Positions 1-10,112 are shown, counted from the stretch's first letter. The stretch: DNA of 64,000 bases from Tanytarsus gracilentus (GCA_038502055.1 JAXRKN010000044.1:1646001-1710000); one strand, 5' to 3'. Notes: generated from the letters alone by a model not told the origin. A program made the numbers and translations.

Positions 1-285
1 CATAGCAAAATATGATATGTTGAGAGAGAAAAAAGAGAAATTTTCCATTGAATTCGCTCAATTTCCAAATTTATGGGAAAACTCGGATGAAAAACTTGAA
101 TGGGGAAAGAAAAATTTCCGAGAGCTTTTTAACGGTTCGAATCTTAAATTTTTATAAACGTTAAAAATTTGAACTCTGAAATAAAAAGTTTGTCAATTTT
201 TCACGAAAATTTAAAAATGCTATTTTTCACTCAAAATTTTATTATTCAAAAAAAATTCCACTCACTACAAAATTTTATAATTTAT

Positions 286-3200
286 TCAATTCATTTGGGA
301 TCTCATTCTTTGATTTTCTTCAATCAACATCTGAACTTCTTCCTCAAGTCTATCAATTTTATCCTTGTAGGCATTCTCAATGGATTCTTTTTCAACAATC
401 GCTTTTTCGAGTTTCTTTTTTGCCTCACTTGGCAGCATTGTTCGAGTTGAAATGCCAAGCAGTGCCTGCATTTCCTGATTCTGCTTAAGGGTGTCGCGAT
501 ATTCTTTACGAAGTCGATTGAGCTCAGTGATAAGCTCGACATTTTCCTTTAACATTTTAACCGAGTCGCCGCTTGCTTTTGTCTTTACATGCTTGCTCTT
601 TGAATCGGTAATGACCTTCTCAAAATAATCTCGATGTCGATTGAATTCATTTTGAACATCAGCATCGAGTGTGAGAGTCTTTTTCAGCTCGGGATTGTTC
701 GAGTATCGATGGTGAATTCGCATGACTTCCTCCTTAAGCCTATCCGGATATTGAATGTAATTTGACACCTCATAGATATCGGAACAGACACGCATGAGTT
801 GCGCTCGAGCGGTTTTGGCACGTGAACGCTCAATTTTAAGTTCTTTTTCAGCGCCAAAGTATTTGTCTTTTAATTCCGAGAGCTTTAAGTTCGCCTGAAG
901 GTGATTATGTTGGAGTGTCTTGAGCTCACGTTCCATCTCGAAAATTCGTTCCTTCTTCTCGCGAATTTCCGTCTCACGCGGTTCAATTTCCATTTTGAGC
1001 TCATTCATTTTATGAGTCAACGATTGTTTATACTTTTCTAGCTCTTGTGCTCGCTTATTCAACTCCGAAAGCATTTTTTCCTTAATTTTGATGACATTGT
1101 CACGTGTATGAACGTCGTGCTTCAAGTCATCAATGTCTTTTTGGTTAGACTTTATAATCTCCTGGAATCGCTCTTGTTGTGAGTGCATAAGTTCAATTTC
1201 CTTACGTAGCTCGTCACATTCCTTGCTTATTGTGGAATTCTTCTTTTTAAGAACACCGGCATCACCTCGCCAACGTCCAATGACTTCGTCGCTGTCCTTG
1301 AGGCGCTTTTCATAGCTGAGTTGCGATTCAACCATGTTGCGATCATCTGGAGAGTAAAAAAGTTTTAAAATTTACATTAAATTGAATTAAAATTTTCTTA
1401 AAGCTTTTTCACTTACGGTCAATCTCAACTTGTCGACAATATTCCTGGAATTCTTTTTCCTTCTCTTTAGACTCTTTCAGTAAAGTTGCGACATATTCTT
1501 GACGCTCCACAAGCTGCTTCTTGAAATTTTGTTCCATTGACTCTGTAAAATAAATTCGTAATTATAAAAAAATTAATTACATTTAATCTGGCTACCAATT
1601 GTCTCCTGAAGGCAATCACTCGATCTGCTTAATTTCTTCTCATACTGCGCAATTATATCCTCAATTTTCTTTTGCAGCCCTTTCTGCTTCTCGTATTCGA
1701 CGATAATTTTCTCATTAAAATTCGCCTCGAGCTCTTCCAATTCGCGCTGATGTTTCTCATTCGCTTTTGTGATGGTCGCCGTGAGTTCATTGAGTTGATC
1801 GACATGAATCGCTTTTAAAGTGTCATTTTGTCGCTTTAGGTCCTCAAGTGCGGCACAATAATTTTCATGAATTTCACGCATCTGCTCGGAGTGAAAAGTT
1901 TCACCTTGCTGCTTTTGATAATTGAATTCAGCGATTTGTTCGTTGATGCGAATCTGAAGCATTGAAATTTGCTTCTCTTTGGCAGAGAGAATACTTCGAG
2001 GTATCAGAACATCCTCAACATTACCCAGATCATCATCGACATCAGCAATTCGATTTTCGGCATTTGTTATGGTCCAAAATACCAAAGTTCCATCATCACC
2101 AGCGCTAATGAGTATTTTGTCATCGTACGTGATGCTCAACTTATTTATTGCTTTGTGATAAAATCGATTAGTTACAAATGAACCGCCATTATGCTCTAAA
2201 AATGGCATTTTGACATTGTAGAGTGCACCACGTTCATTGGCCGTAAATAAAATTTGATCCGAGCGTGAAAATGCAATGGAAGTTAGTGCCGAATTTTCAT
2301 CAGGTGCTCGAAACTCTCGAACCATTTGTGATTTGCTGACCTCACGAAGATAAGCGGAGTGAGTGACGCCAACAATGTAACTTTGATCCGATGCGACATC
2401 GATGGCTTTATAGAGAGTTCCCTTTTGAACCAGCTCGTTGACTCTTTCACCAGTCACTGAATCCCATTCGTAAATTGAACCTTCCTTGCCTAAGTTTAAA
2501 ATAATTAATAATATTGCTAGTTAAATTTTAGGGCATTTAGTTCAAGGGTAGAACAGTCGACACCGAAAGTTTCAGTTGCTATCGGCAAATATGGGTTCGA
2601 TTCCCGTAATGTCCAAACTTTTTTCTTCAATTTTTATTACAATACTTTCAAGTTGAAAGTTTCAACTAAATTTTTGATATTTTAATAACTTCAATTAATC
2701 TTAATTCTATTTTCAAAAAATCCGAAAGTATTTAACTTTACAAAAATTTAAATTGAAACAGAGTGGAATATAAAACATCATTATAATAAACTTTGAGATA
2801 TGGTTGAAAAATTTAAGGTTCAATTCATTAAATTCCAACTAAAAATAATTAATTTCCAATTTTTAATTAGAGCTTATCTAAAACCTTGCAAAATTTCTCT
2901 AAAACTGAATGCGAGGGCTTTTAGTTCAATGGTAGAATAGCCGCCTCCTGTATGACGGAGTAAGCGGAAGGCATGGGTTCGATTCCCATAAAGTCCAAAC
3001 TTTTTTCCAGCTTTTAAACTCAAAAATTTTAGTAAGTGCATAAAAGTTTAAATTTTAACTTTGTACTAATAAATTAATATTTTTATCTTTCAACTCACCC
3101 GACGACACTAAGTAACGATCATCAGTAGACCAAGACAAGCTCAATACTTCATGATGCCCTTTCAACGTCATTACAGTTTGAAAAGTAAAAACGGAAATAA

Positions 3201-4876
3201 TCGCGATAATTTTCTCACTTCCAGCTGCCAAGTAATGTCCACGATTAGAGAATTTTAAAACAGTGCACATTGGATAGTTGAAAGATTTTGCAATTTTCAA
3301 ATCCTTCAATTGAATTTGAAAAAGTCGAAGAACATCGGTGAAACCAATAGCTGTGAACATTCCAGATGGATGAAGTGCAATCACTCGAATGTCAATGAGA
3401 AATTTTTTCAACAACTCAACAGTCATCGTGTCATAATTCCAAATTCTAACGGTGTGGTCTTTTGATGCTGTCATTGCGATAGGTTTCCATGAGCAAACTG
3501 ATAGGTCGATGATGGAGTCAATGTGAAGGGGTTCACCGAGAAATTTAAATTCAATCTGAGTCACTTCCATCGTTTCGGGAACAAAAAGTTGACCTGAAAA
3601 ATTAAATTTAACAATTTAAAAAACCTCAAAAAAAATTCAACTAACCAATAAAAATTTGATTATGTTGAGTCGTGGCCACAATCGTATCTTGTTGCTCATT
3701 AATTGCAATATCCTTAACGACATAAAGCGACTCATCAAACAAAGTCACCGGAACGGTTAATAAAGTCTTTTTGATGAATCTAAATGGCGGCTCTTTTTCA
3801 AACACATGAACCATGTTGTGGGTGGCAAAGGCGAAACCGGACGGAAATGTTGTGAGGCACTTGATTGGATAAGTTTTTCTCACCAATAATTGAGCAACAG
3901 TGCTCAACTCCGATCGTATGCTCCCATCGTCGGCATCTGGCGTGTGAGTGAGATCAACCATATCCAAATTCGAGATGTTATACTTTGCCCTCAACTCGCC
4001 ACTCTCGACGAAATAAAGTTCCATGTCGGCAGAACCAGCAATGATTATTTCCGGTGTCAACCATGTTAAAGCTGTCACAATAATGTTTTCACCCTTCACC
4101 GTTCCCAATTGACCGAAACCTTTCTCTGTTCTATTCATAATTTTCAACATATTCTCGCCACCAACCGTTACGATAGCAATGTCATTTGGATTGCATTTCA
4201 GCAAGGTCGCACGACCGGGATAATTTTTGTTCGATGCACGCCCTGTTACTGTTGTATCAGTTTTCTCGCCAAAATTGTAAATTGTTATAAAAGCATCGGG
4301 TTCTTCTGATAACACTGCCATGCCTTTTGAGTCGCATGTAAAACACATTGTGCAAATTTTTTGAACCGGAAACTCGGTGGCGAGTTGAAGAGTCTTGACT
4401 TTCTTTAGAGATTCCAGTTCATAGATGTTAATTTGAGTTCTAGAATGAATTCAATGGATTTAATTTTTTTCAGAAGTTAAATTTCCTGGATTTATTATTT
4501 AACTTCAAAAAACACTTCTTACTTATCAGTTGATAAAATCGTTTCGGCCACAGCAATTAATTTTCTGTTCGGGCTGATGGCGATAATTTCTGGATTTGTA
4601 TTTTCTGGAAATCTACAAAAAATTTTAAATGTCTAAAAAGTTTTGACACCATAAAAATTTAATTAACCTCAAATATCTCTGCTTGTTGGTGACATAATCT
4701 TGAATCACAAGCACACCCGCAGCCGGATAAATAATTTCCTGACCAAGTGTGAAATGGACATTTCCAATCACATCCGTTCGCAAGCCAAAAACCCGCTTCG
4801 GCTGTATACCGACTACCTTACTCAAAGCCATTTGTTTGACTTGTCTCAACTTTTGAAATTTTAATATTGCATTCAT
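286..4876 (-). CDS. CFAP57: Cilia- and flagella-associated protein 57 (WDR65 family), 7 exons
   Basis: Exons on the minus strand: 4876-4668, 4612-4523, 4439-3646, 3593-3099, 2489-1596, 1542-1417, 1346-286. All junctions are GT-AG and phases close to give 1222 codons, close to the roughly 1250 residues of vertebrate CFAP57. The N-terminal two thirds are WD40-like: VFGLRTDV near residue 28, SPNRKLIAVAET in exon 2, and SKDHTVRIWNYD in exon 4. From about residue 695 to the end the protein is a long charged coiled coil. In the known family this protein sits in the axoneme and helps assemble inner-arm dyneins, so expression in sperm or chordotonal cilia is expected (inference). The start is uncertain: Met1 at 4876 or Met17 at 4828, the latter nearer to where homologues begin. 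The stop overlaps a possible AATAAA signal. Exon 1 lies inside the tandem duplication, the rest does not. Confidence 0.88.
2531..2615 (+). tRNA. tRNA-like gene 1, atypical anticodon arm
   Basis: It lies on the strand opposite CFAP57, inside its intron 4. A 7-bp acceptor stem (GGGCATT with AATGTCC, one G-U), a D stem GTTC/GAAC with GG in the loop, a T arm ATGGG-TTCGATT-CCCGT and a good B box can all be drawn. The anticodon stem GTCGA/TCGGC closes a 21-nt loop, which would require a 14-nt intron. Position 33 would then be A instead of the near-universal U, so no anticodon is assigned. A T6 run follows 3 nt after the discriminator base. It may be a degenerate tRNA, a tRNA-derived ncRNA or a pseudogene. 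Confidence 0.5.
2619..2624 (+). terminator. T6 run, Pol III terminator of tRNA-like gene 1
   Basis: Six T residues directly after the tRNA-like fold. The same AAAC-T6 arrangement follows the second tRNA-like gene, supporting Pol III transcription of both. Confidence 0.5.
2915..2997 (+). tRNA. tRNA-like gene 2, probable 12-nt anticodon-loop intron
   Basis: It is a paralogue of the tRNA-like gene about 300 bp upstream, in the same CFAP57 intron. The acceptor stem GGGCTTT/AAAGTCC pairs 7 of 7 (one G-U). The D stem is GTTC/GAAT, with a D arm resembling glycine tRNAs. The T arm ATGGG/CCCAT is perfect with loop TTCGATT. The anticodon stem CCGC/GCGG closes a 19-nt loop, 12 nt longer than normal. 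Within it CTCC pairs with GGAG, as in the anticodon-intron helix of spliced pre-tRNAs. With a canonical intron after position 37 the anticodon would be CCT (Arg), but this depends on the fold and is not firm. A T6 terminator follows. Confidence 0.55.
3001..3006 (+). terminator. T6 run, Pol III terminator of tRNA-like gene 2
   Basis: Six T residues 3 nt after the discriminator base of the second tRNA-like gene. Confidence 0.5.
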
Positions 4877-5346
4877 GATTTGCTTCGATTTTTTTCCTCC
4901 TTCAATCAGAAATTGGCTCGTAAAATTTACCTCTTTCGGTACGTAAAAATGTCCCCTATCGTTGCCGGCTTGTAAAAGTAATTTATTTAATTCATATGAG
5001 ACTCACGATAAATCTTGCCTTTGTCAAACTTTTACTTGCACAATAAGAAAATTACTTATCGATCAAACTAAGCGAGTGAAAATCGCAGCTGGAAATAAAA
5101 ATTCATTGTTGCACATAAATAAGCGTGCACTCGAAAGATTTTTGCAAGAGATGAACACTTTTGAGTTTTTTAATTAATATTTTTATTGTTCTTTTTTAAA
5201 TTAATTTTTCATTGAGTATAAAATACTTTTAATATATGTAGTCGAATGTTAATTTAGACAGTTAATTATGAGAAAACTTGTGTTAATAAACGAATATTAT
5301 AAAATGATTTTTGAATTTCTCAAAGTATCCATGCACGTGGTAAAAT

Positions 5347-5997
5347 TTACTTCGACCCTAATGGAATGATAAATGAAATTTCGTCAGCAAATTCACCCCA
5401 AGCGACTCGATTTATTTGGAACATCACAACCCAAGTTGTCAAGACGATAGACCATAATATCGTACCTATGGCTGAGTAAATCACATCTGAAAGAATCTTT
5501 TGTTAGTTAAGGAATTTTATAATTTGTGCGTAAGAATTTATTGCTGTTCAATTGAAAGGATGTGACTTATCGATGAATAAACTAATCTCGGAAATATAAA
5601 AATAAGCAATCTGTCATTCGAGTGGTAATATTTAATATTTAATTTCCTCTTTTTAATTCATATCAAATTAAAAAAGTTAATGAGTCATACTGAAAAAGCT
5701 CATTTTGATTTAAAACTCATTTCCTTCCACTGGATCTTTGCGAGATCAGTTACTTACAATTTTTAATTTGTGCTTGTTCCTCAAACTGAGGATGTCGGAA
5801 TGCAAATTTGAAGAACCAGATGACATTAATAAGCCACACAAAAGGGAGTAAACAGAATCCAACTAGTAAAAAAAATATGAATGATTAATTTCACTAGAAA
5901 ACATTTTTAATGGATATTTAGAATTTTTTGACTTACCTCTAAAGTACCATCGGCAAAGATTTAATTTCTTTTCATTCGTTACTCGATTAATGTCCAT
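5347..5997 (-). CDS. pen-2: Gamma-secretase subunit PEN-2, copy A
   Basis: Exons on the minus strand: 5997-5937, 5862-5758, 5486-5347, with GT-AG introns, giving 101 residues, exactly the usual length of PEN-2. The N terminus resembles the family (MDINRVTNEKKLNLCRWYF). Hydrophobic segments follow around residues 20-38 and 58-76. The C-terminal functional pattern is kept as DEISF followed by IIPLG, preserving the Asp, Phe, Pro and Gly of the DYLSF...P.G motif needed for complex stability. PEN-2 is the small membrane subunit that triggers presenilin endoproteolysis in the gamma-secretase complex, which cleaves Notch. It is head-to-head with CCS, its start only 148 bp from the CCS start. A second copy encoding an identical protein lies 2.25 kb away. 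Confidence 0.95.
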
Positions 5998-6145
5998 TTT
6001 GTCCTTTTTTGTTTAAATTTCAATATTTGCTAAATTTCAATTTTATTGTTTACGTTTTCTGAGTTTCGCACAACTTGACTTCCCCCTAAAAATCCACCAA
6101 GTAAATTTTTTAATTTCATTTCACATTAGTAACAGTCTTAAAACA
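5998..6145. promoter_or_regulatory. Short bidirectional promoter region, pen-2 / CCS, copy A
   Basis: Only 148 bp separate the divergent start codons of pen-2 and CCS, so both 5'UTRs and promoters must fit here or overlap. No TATA box or clear Inr-DPE pair is evident. Copy B has the same arrangement with only one or two changes. Confidence 0.6.
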
Positions 6146-6858
6146 ATGGCAAACAATAAATCAGCGACCACACAAATTGAGTTCGCTATCAAACTCAAAG
6201 ATGAAGCATGTCTCGATGAAATAAAGCAGAAATTATCAAAGGAAGGCAATATTGTCAATACAAAGTATGATGCCGGCGAAGCTCGTTTAGTTATAGAAAC
6301 AGACAAAGCATGGATTGATGTATATCAAGTGCTGGAGAAGAATGGTTACGAAAGTGCTTTGGTTGGATTTAGGTAAAATTGGTTAATTAACTTCAATTAA
6401 ATTTTAAAAAATGTTTTTTAACTTCCAGCGATGAATCGGCAGTTTCAATAATCGATTCAAAAGGTGTCATTAGATTCTGTAGCATTCCAAACCGGCAGGG
6501 AATTGTCATTGATGGAGTTATTGACAATCTTCAGGTCTTCAAAAGTTTAAATTTAAGCATATATGAGTACGGCGATATTAACGGTGACATGGGAAGTGTT
6601 TATCGAGACTCAACCTACACAACAAAAGCAAATGAACAAGGCAGAGCAACGATAAGGACAGTAGATAATAGATTGAGCGTATCTGAACTGATAGGACGCG
6701 GCGTTTGTGTATCGAGCGATGACAATTTTCCTTTATCCAAAAATTGCGGAGTAATCGCTCGATCAGCTGGGATCTTTCAAAATTATAAAAGAATCTGCTT
6801 ATGCTCGGGAAAAGTTTTATGGGATGAAAGAGATTTGCCAAAAGTCGTTAAGAATTAA
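6146..6858 (+). CDS. CCS: Copper chaperone for superoxide dismutase, copy A (reduced form)
   Basis: Two exons, 6146-6372 and 6429-6858, give 218 residues against about 264-274 in fly and human. Domain 1 (residues 1-75) is a heavy-metal-associated fold without the MxCxxC copper site, as also remembered for Drosophila CCS. The SOD-like domain 2 keeps the fold-defining stretches IDGVIDNL, EQGRATIRTVD, ELIGRG and CGVIARSAG. It has lost the whole metal/zinc loop between GD and GDMG, and most of the electrostatic loop. The copper-site HxH is replaced by LSIY. Domain 3 keeps its CxC copper-transfer motif (RICLCSG) and the conserved LWDERD. The likely role is delivery of copper and the disulfide to Cu,Zn-SOD in the cytosol. 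Copy A has Leu and Pro where copy B has Ser and Leu. Confidence 0.9.
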
Positions 6859-6935
6859 AAAAATTGAATGTTTCAAAAAAAAATATTTATTTTTATTTTT
6901 GGTGCTTGAAAAAATGTGTTCATAAATTTTTATAA

Positions 6936-7129
6936 TTGTTGGTGACATAATCTTGAATCACAAGCACACCCGCAGCCGGATAAATAATTTCCTGACCAAG
7001 TGTGAAATGGACATTTCCAATCACATCCGTTCGCAAGCCAAAAACCCGCTTCGGCTGTATACCGACTACCTTACTCAAAGCCATTTGTTTGACTTGTCTC
7101 AACTTTTGAAATTTTAATATTGCATTCAT
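6936..7129 (-). pseudogene. Orphan copy of CFAP57 exon 1
   Basis: The first 65 or so codons are the same as in functional CFAP57 exon 1. The copy is cut at the duplication junction before the exon's last 15 bp, so the splice donor is missing. Reading on through the junction gives NNYKNL and a stop at 6920, a potential 69-residue peptide. The CFAP57 upstream sequence is duplicated too, so this stub may still be transcribed. Such a transcript would run antisense into the 3' end of CCS copy A. Confidence 0.85.
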
Positions 7130-7599
7130 GATTTGCTTCGATTTTTTTCCTCCTTCAATCAGAAATTGGCTCGTAAAATTTACCTCTTTCGGTACGTAAA
7201 AATGTCCCCTATCGTTGCCGGCTTGTAAAAGTAATTTATTTAATTCATATGAGACTCACGATAAATCTTGCCTTTGTCAAACTTTTACTTGCACAATAAG
7301 AAAATTACTTATCGATCAAACTAAGCGAGTGAAAATCGCAGCTGGAAATGAAAATTCATTGTTGCACATAAATAAGCGTGCACTCGAAAGATTTTTGCAA
7401 GAGATGAACACTTTTGAGTTTTTTAATTAATATTTTTATTGTTCTTTTTTAAATTAATTTTTCATTGAGTATAAAATACTTTTAATATATGTAGTCGAAT
7501 GTTAATTTAGACAGTCAATTATGAGAAAACTTGTGTTAATAAACGAATATTATAAAATGATTTTTGAATTTCTCAAAGTATCCACGCACGTGGTAAAAT

Positions 7600-8243
7600 T
7601 TACTTCGACCCTAATGGAATGATAAATGAAATTTCGTCAGCAAATTCACCCCAAGCGACGCGATTTATTTGGAACATCACAACCCAAGTTGTCAAGACGA
7701 TAGACCATAATATCGTACCTATGGCTGAGTAAATCACATCTGAAAGAATCTTTTGTTAGTTAAGGAATTTTATAATTTGTGCGTAAGAATTTATTGCTGT
7801 TCAATTGAAAGGATGTGAGTTATCGATGAATAAACTAATCTCGGAAATATAAAAATAAGCAATCTGTCATTCGAGTGGTAATATTTAATTTCCTCTTTTT
7901 TAATTCATATCAAATTAAAAAAATAATGAGTCATACTGAAAAAGGTCATTTTGATTTATAACTCATTTCCTTCCACTGGATCTTTGCGAGATCAGTTACT
8001 TACAATTTTTAATTTGTGCTTGTTCCTCAAACTGAGGATGTCGGAATGCAAATTTGAAGAACCAGATGACATTAATAAGCCACACAAAAGGGAGTAAACA
8101 GAATCCAACTAGTAAAAAAAATATGAATGATTAATTTCACTAGAAAACATTTTTAATGGATATTTAGAATTTTTTGACTTACCTCTAAAGTACCATCGGC
8201 AAAGATTTAATTTCTTTTCATTCGTTACTCGATTAATGTCCAT
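7600..8243 (-). CDS. pen-2: Gamma-secretase subunit PEN-2, copy B
   Basis: Exons on the minus strand: 8243-8183, 8108-8004, 7739-7600. Splice sites are identical to copy A, and the 101-residue protein is the same; I see a single silent change in an Arg codon near the C terminus. Intron 2 differs from copy A by a few substitutions and an 8-bp length difference. It is head-to-head with CCS copy B. Because start, splice sites, stop and DEISF...PLG motif are all intact, this copy looks functional. The dose of this gamma-secretase subunit could therefore be doubled (inference). Confidence 0.93.
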
Positions 8244-8391
8244 TTTGTCCTTTTTTGTTTAAATTTCAATATTTGCTAAATTTCAATTTTATTGTTTACG
8301 TTTTCTGAGTTTCGCACAACTTGACTTCCCCCTAAAAATCCACAAAGTAAATTTTTTAATTTCATTTCACATTAGTAACAGTCTTAAAACA
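8244..8391. promoter_or_regulatory. Short bidirectional promoter region, pen-2 / CCS, copy B
   Basis: 148-bp divergent intergenic region, essentially identical to that of copy A (one visible C to A change near 8344). Confidence 0.6.
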
Positions 8392-9104
8392 ATGGCAAAC
8401 AATAAATCAGCGACCACACAAATTGAGTTCGCTATCAAACTCAAAGATGAAGCATGTCTCGATGAAATAAAGCAGAAATTATCAAAGGAAGGCAATATTG
8501 TCAATACAAAGTATGATGCCGGCGAAGCTCGTTTAGTTATAGAAACAGACAAAGCATGGATTGATGTATATCAAGTGCTGGAGAAGAATGGTTACGAAAG
8601 TGCTTTGGTTGGATTTAGGTAAAATTGGTTAATTAACTTCAATTAAATTTTAAAAAATGTTTTTTAACTTCCAGCGATGAATCGGCAGTTTCAATAATCG
8701 ATTCAAAAGGTGTCATTAGATTCTGTAGCATTCCAAACCGGCAGGGAATTGTCATTGATGGAGTTATTGACAATCTTCAGGTCTTCAAAAGTTTAAATTT
8801 AAGCATATATGAGTACGGCGATATTAACGGTGACATGGGAAGTGTTTATCGAGACTCAACCTACACAACAAAAGCAAATGAACAAGGCAGAGCAACGATA
8901 AGGACAGTAGATAATAGATTGAGCGTATCTGAACTGATAGGACGCGGCGTTTGTGTATCGAGCGATGACAATTTTCCTTCATCCAAAAATTGCGGAGTAA
9001 TCGCTCGATCAGCTGGGATCTTTCAAAATTATAAAAGAATCTGCTTATGCTCGGGAAAAGTTTTATGGGATGAAAGAGATTTGCTAAAAGTCGTTAAGAA
9101 TTAA
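8392..9104 (+). CDS. CCS: Copper chaperone for superoxide dismutase, copy B (reduced form)
   Basis: Exons 8392-8618 and 8675-9104 give 218 residues. The architecture is the same as copy A: no domain-1 CxxC, a domain 2 without metal loop or electrostatic loop, and an intact domain-3 CxC. Exon 1 is identical to copy A. The two coding changes in exon 2 both alter the protein: Leu to Ser in the shortened electrostatic-loop region (DDNFPSSKN) and Pro to Leu near the C terminus (RDLLKVV). No silent difference was seen in CCS. The reading frame and splice sites are intact, so it is probably expressed. Confidence 0.88.
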
Positions 9105-9318
9105 AAAATTGAATGTTTCAAAAAAAAAATATTTATTTATTTTTGGTAATAAATTTTTATAATTTACATTTAAATGCGCATTTTTATTTTACATCGTCCT
9201 TACATCGATTTTAAAATTTCGGTGCAGATAGAGTTGTTCATGGCTTTGATGTCGTTGTATTAAATTAAACTTTGTGTCCTGCTGCAACCTTAATGATGTT
9301 ATTCAATTAATTATCGAT

Positions 9319-9681
9319 TCATTTTAACTTTAATCGATTCCTTTCGTCGTCCCACTGATATGTTCCGAAACTCGAAGAAATTCTGAGGCAAAAGCGCCAT
9401 AGGTTTTCAAACTTGAACTCTCGTGCATTTCTGTTGCCGTCTTCACTATCCCACGTTGGAATATCGAGTTCAAGATCTCTTAAAGTTTCTTGAAATATAT
9501 CTTGAGCAGCCGCTTTCATTTCTGGATTGAGAATTTCTTCTAGAATAGATTTTGCTTCTATCATTAATGTCCTATAATTGGCGTCATCTTGATTTTCATC
9601 ATAAGCGTCTTCAGCTTCAGCTATTATACGCATTGCTTCTTCAAATTTTTCGGCATCTTCTCGATTTGGATCGTTATCCAT
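9319..9681 (-). CDS. Small acidic protein of unknown function
   Basis: A 120-codon single-exon ORF that I do not recognise. It is strongly acidic in its first 85 residues and predicted largely helical (EKFEEAMRIIAEAEDAYDE, then SILEEILNPEMKAAAQDIF). It ends with a Trp/Phe-containing part (FKFENLW, YQWDDE). There is no signal peptide or membrane segment. Support for a real gene comes from the biased composition, and from a second, shorter sequence 230 bp further on that repeats the G(N)xN-x-x-FKFE-x-(I/L)W pattern. It lies downstream of RTF2 on the same strand and convergent to CCS copy B. The upstream region has a GC-richer patch near 9740-9790 that could be its promoter. Confidence 0.5.
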   Translation of the reverse strand: MDNDPNREDAEKFEEAMRIIAEAEDAYDENQDDANYRTLMIEAKSILEEILNPEMKAAAQDIFQETLRDLELDIPTWDSEDGNRNAREFKFENLWRFCLRISSSFGTYQWDDERNRLKLK

Positions 9682-9910
9682 TATTTCCGAGTATTTTTTT
9701 GCTAAGAAATTATTTTTTCAACTTTATTTTTGATTTTTAGAGTGTGGCGCCGTGTGGCCTTTAATTACAACTAACCCGCGAAAATGATAAACTCCACAGT
9801 GTCTAAAAAACAGGGGTAAACAAATCTTTTCAAATTCATCAAAAATGTTATATAAAAGTTTTTTCTTTTATTTAATTTCTTTAATTTAAAATTGTGTTCT
9901 TTCTGGCAAA

Positions 9911-9994
9911 TTAACTCATATCTGGATCCCACTCCCATATCTTTTCAAATTTAAAATCTTGTTCGTTTTTATTGCCATGATCATGATCATCCCT
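9911..9994 (-). pseudogene. Fragment related to the neighbouring acidic ORF
   Basis: Reading the minus strand gives a 27-residue open stretch ending in a stop, with GNKNEQDFKFEKIWEWDPD. This matches the C-terminal part of the adjacent ORF (GNRNAREFKFENLW). A CTAG acceptor-like site directly precedes it, so it could be a terminal exon of an unseen gene. No matching upstream exon was found, and a decayed tandem duplicate is more likely. Confidence 0.4.
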
Positions 9995-10112
9995 CTAGTG
10001 TTTTAAATAAACTTTGTATACATTTATACTTTGTCGTTAAAACAAACTTTTATCAGGTCCTTAAATTTTTTTAAATACAATTTCTTTTACAGCTTAAATC
10101 GATCGCGAAAAT

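Larger units (their letters stand above)
4683..6935. repeat. Tandem segmental duplication, copy A (about 2.25 kb)
   Basis: This copy holds CFAP57 exon 1 (most of it), the CFAP57 upstream region, pen-2, the shared promoter and CCS. Against copy B I count about a dozen substitutions and a few small indels. One is an 8-bp difference in pen-2 intron 2, and another an extra stretch of about 17 bp near the end of copy A. The repeat begins at TTGTTGGTGAC inside CFAP57 exon 1 and ends at TATAATT, where copy B begins. Confidence 0.95.
6936..9164. repeat. Tandem segmental duplication, copy B
   Basis: Direct repeat of the upstream 2.25-kb segment, joined with no spacer at TATAATT/GTTGG. It contains an orphaned CFAP57 exon 1, intact pen-2 and intact CCS. 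Coding differences from copy A are one synonymous change in pen-2 and two amino-acid changes in CCS. Confidence 0.95.

Noticed and set aside
4962..5177. 71-codon plus-strand ORF upstream of CFAP57, repeated at 7215-7430
   Set aside because: It begins with a TTG codon and is antisense to the CFAP57 upstream region. Its presence twice is explained by the segmental duplication.
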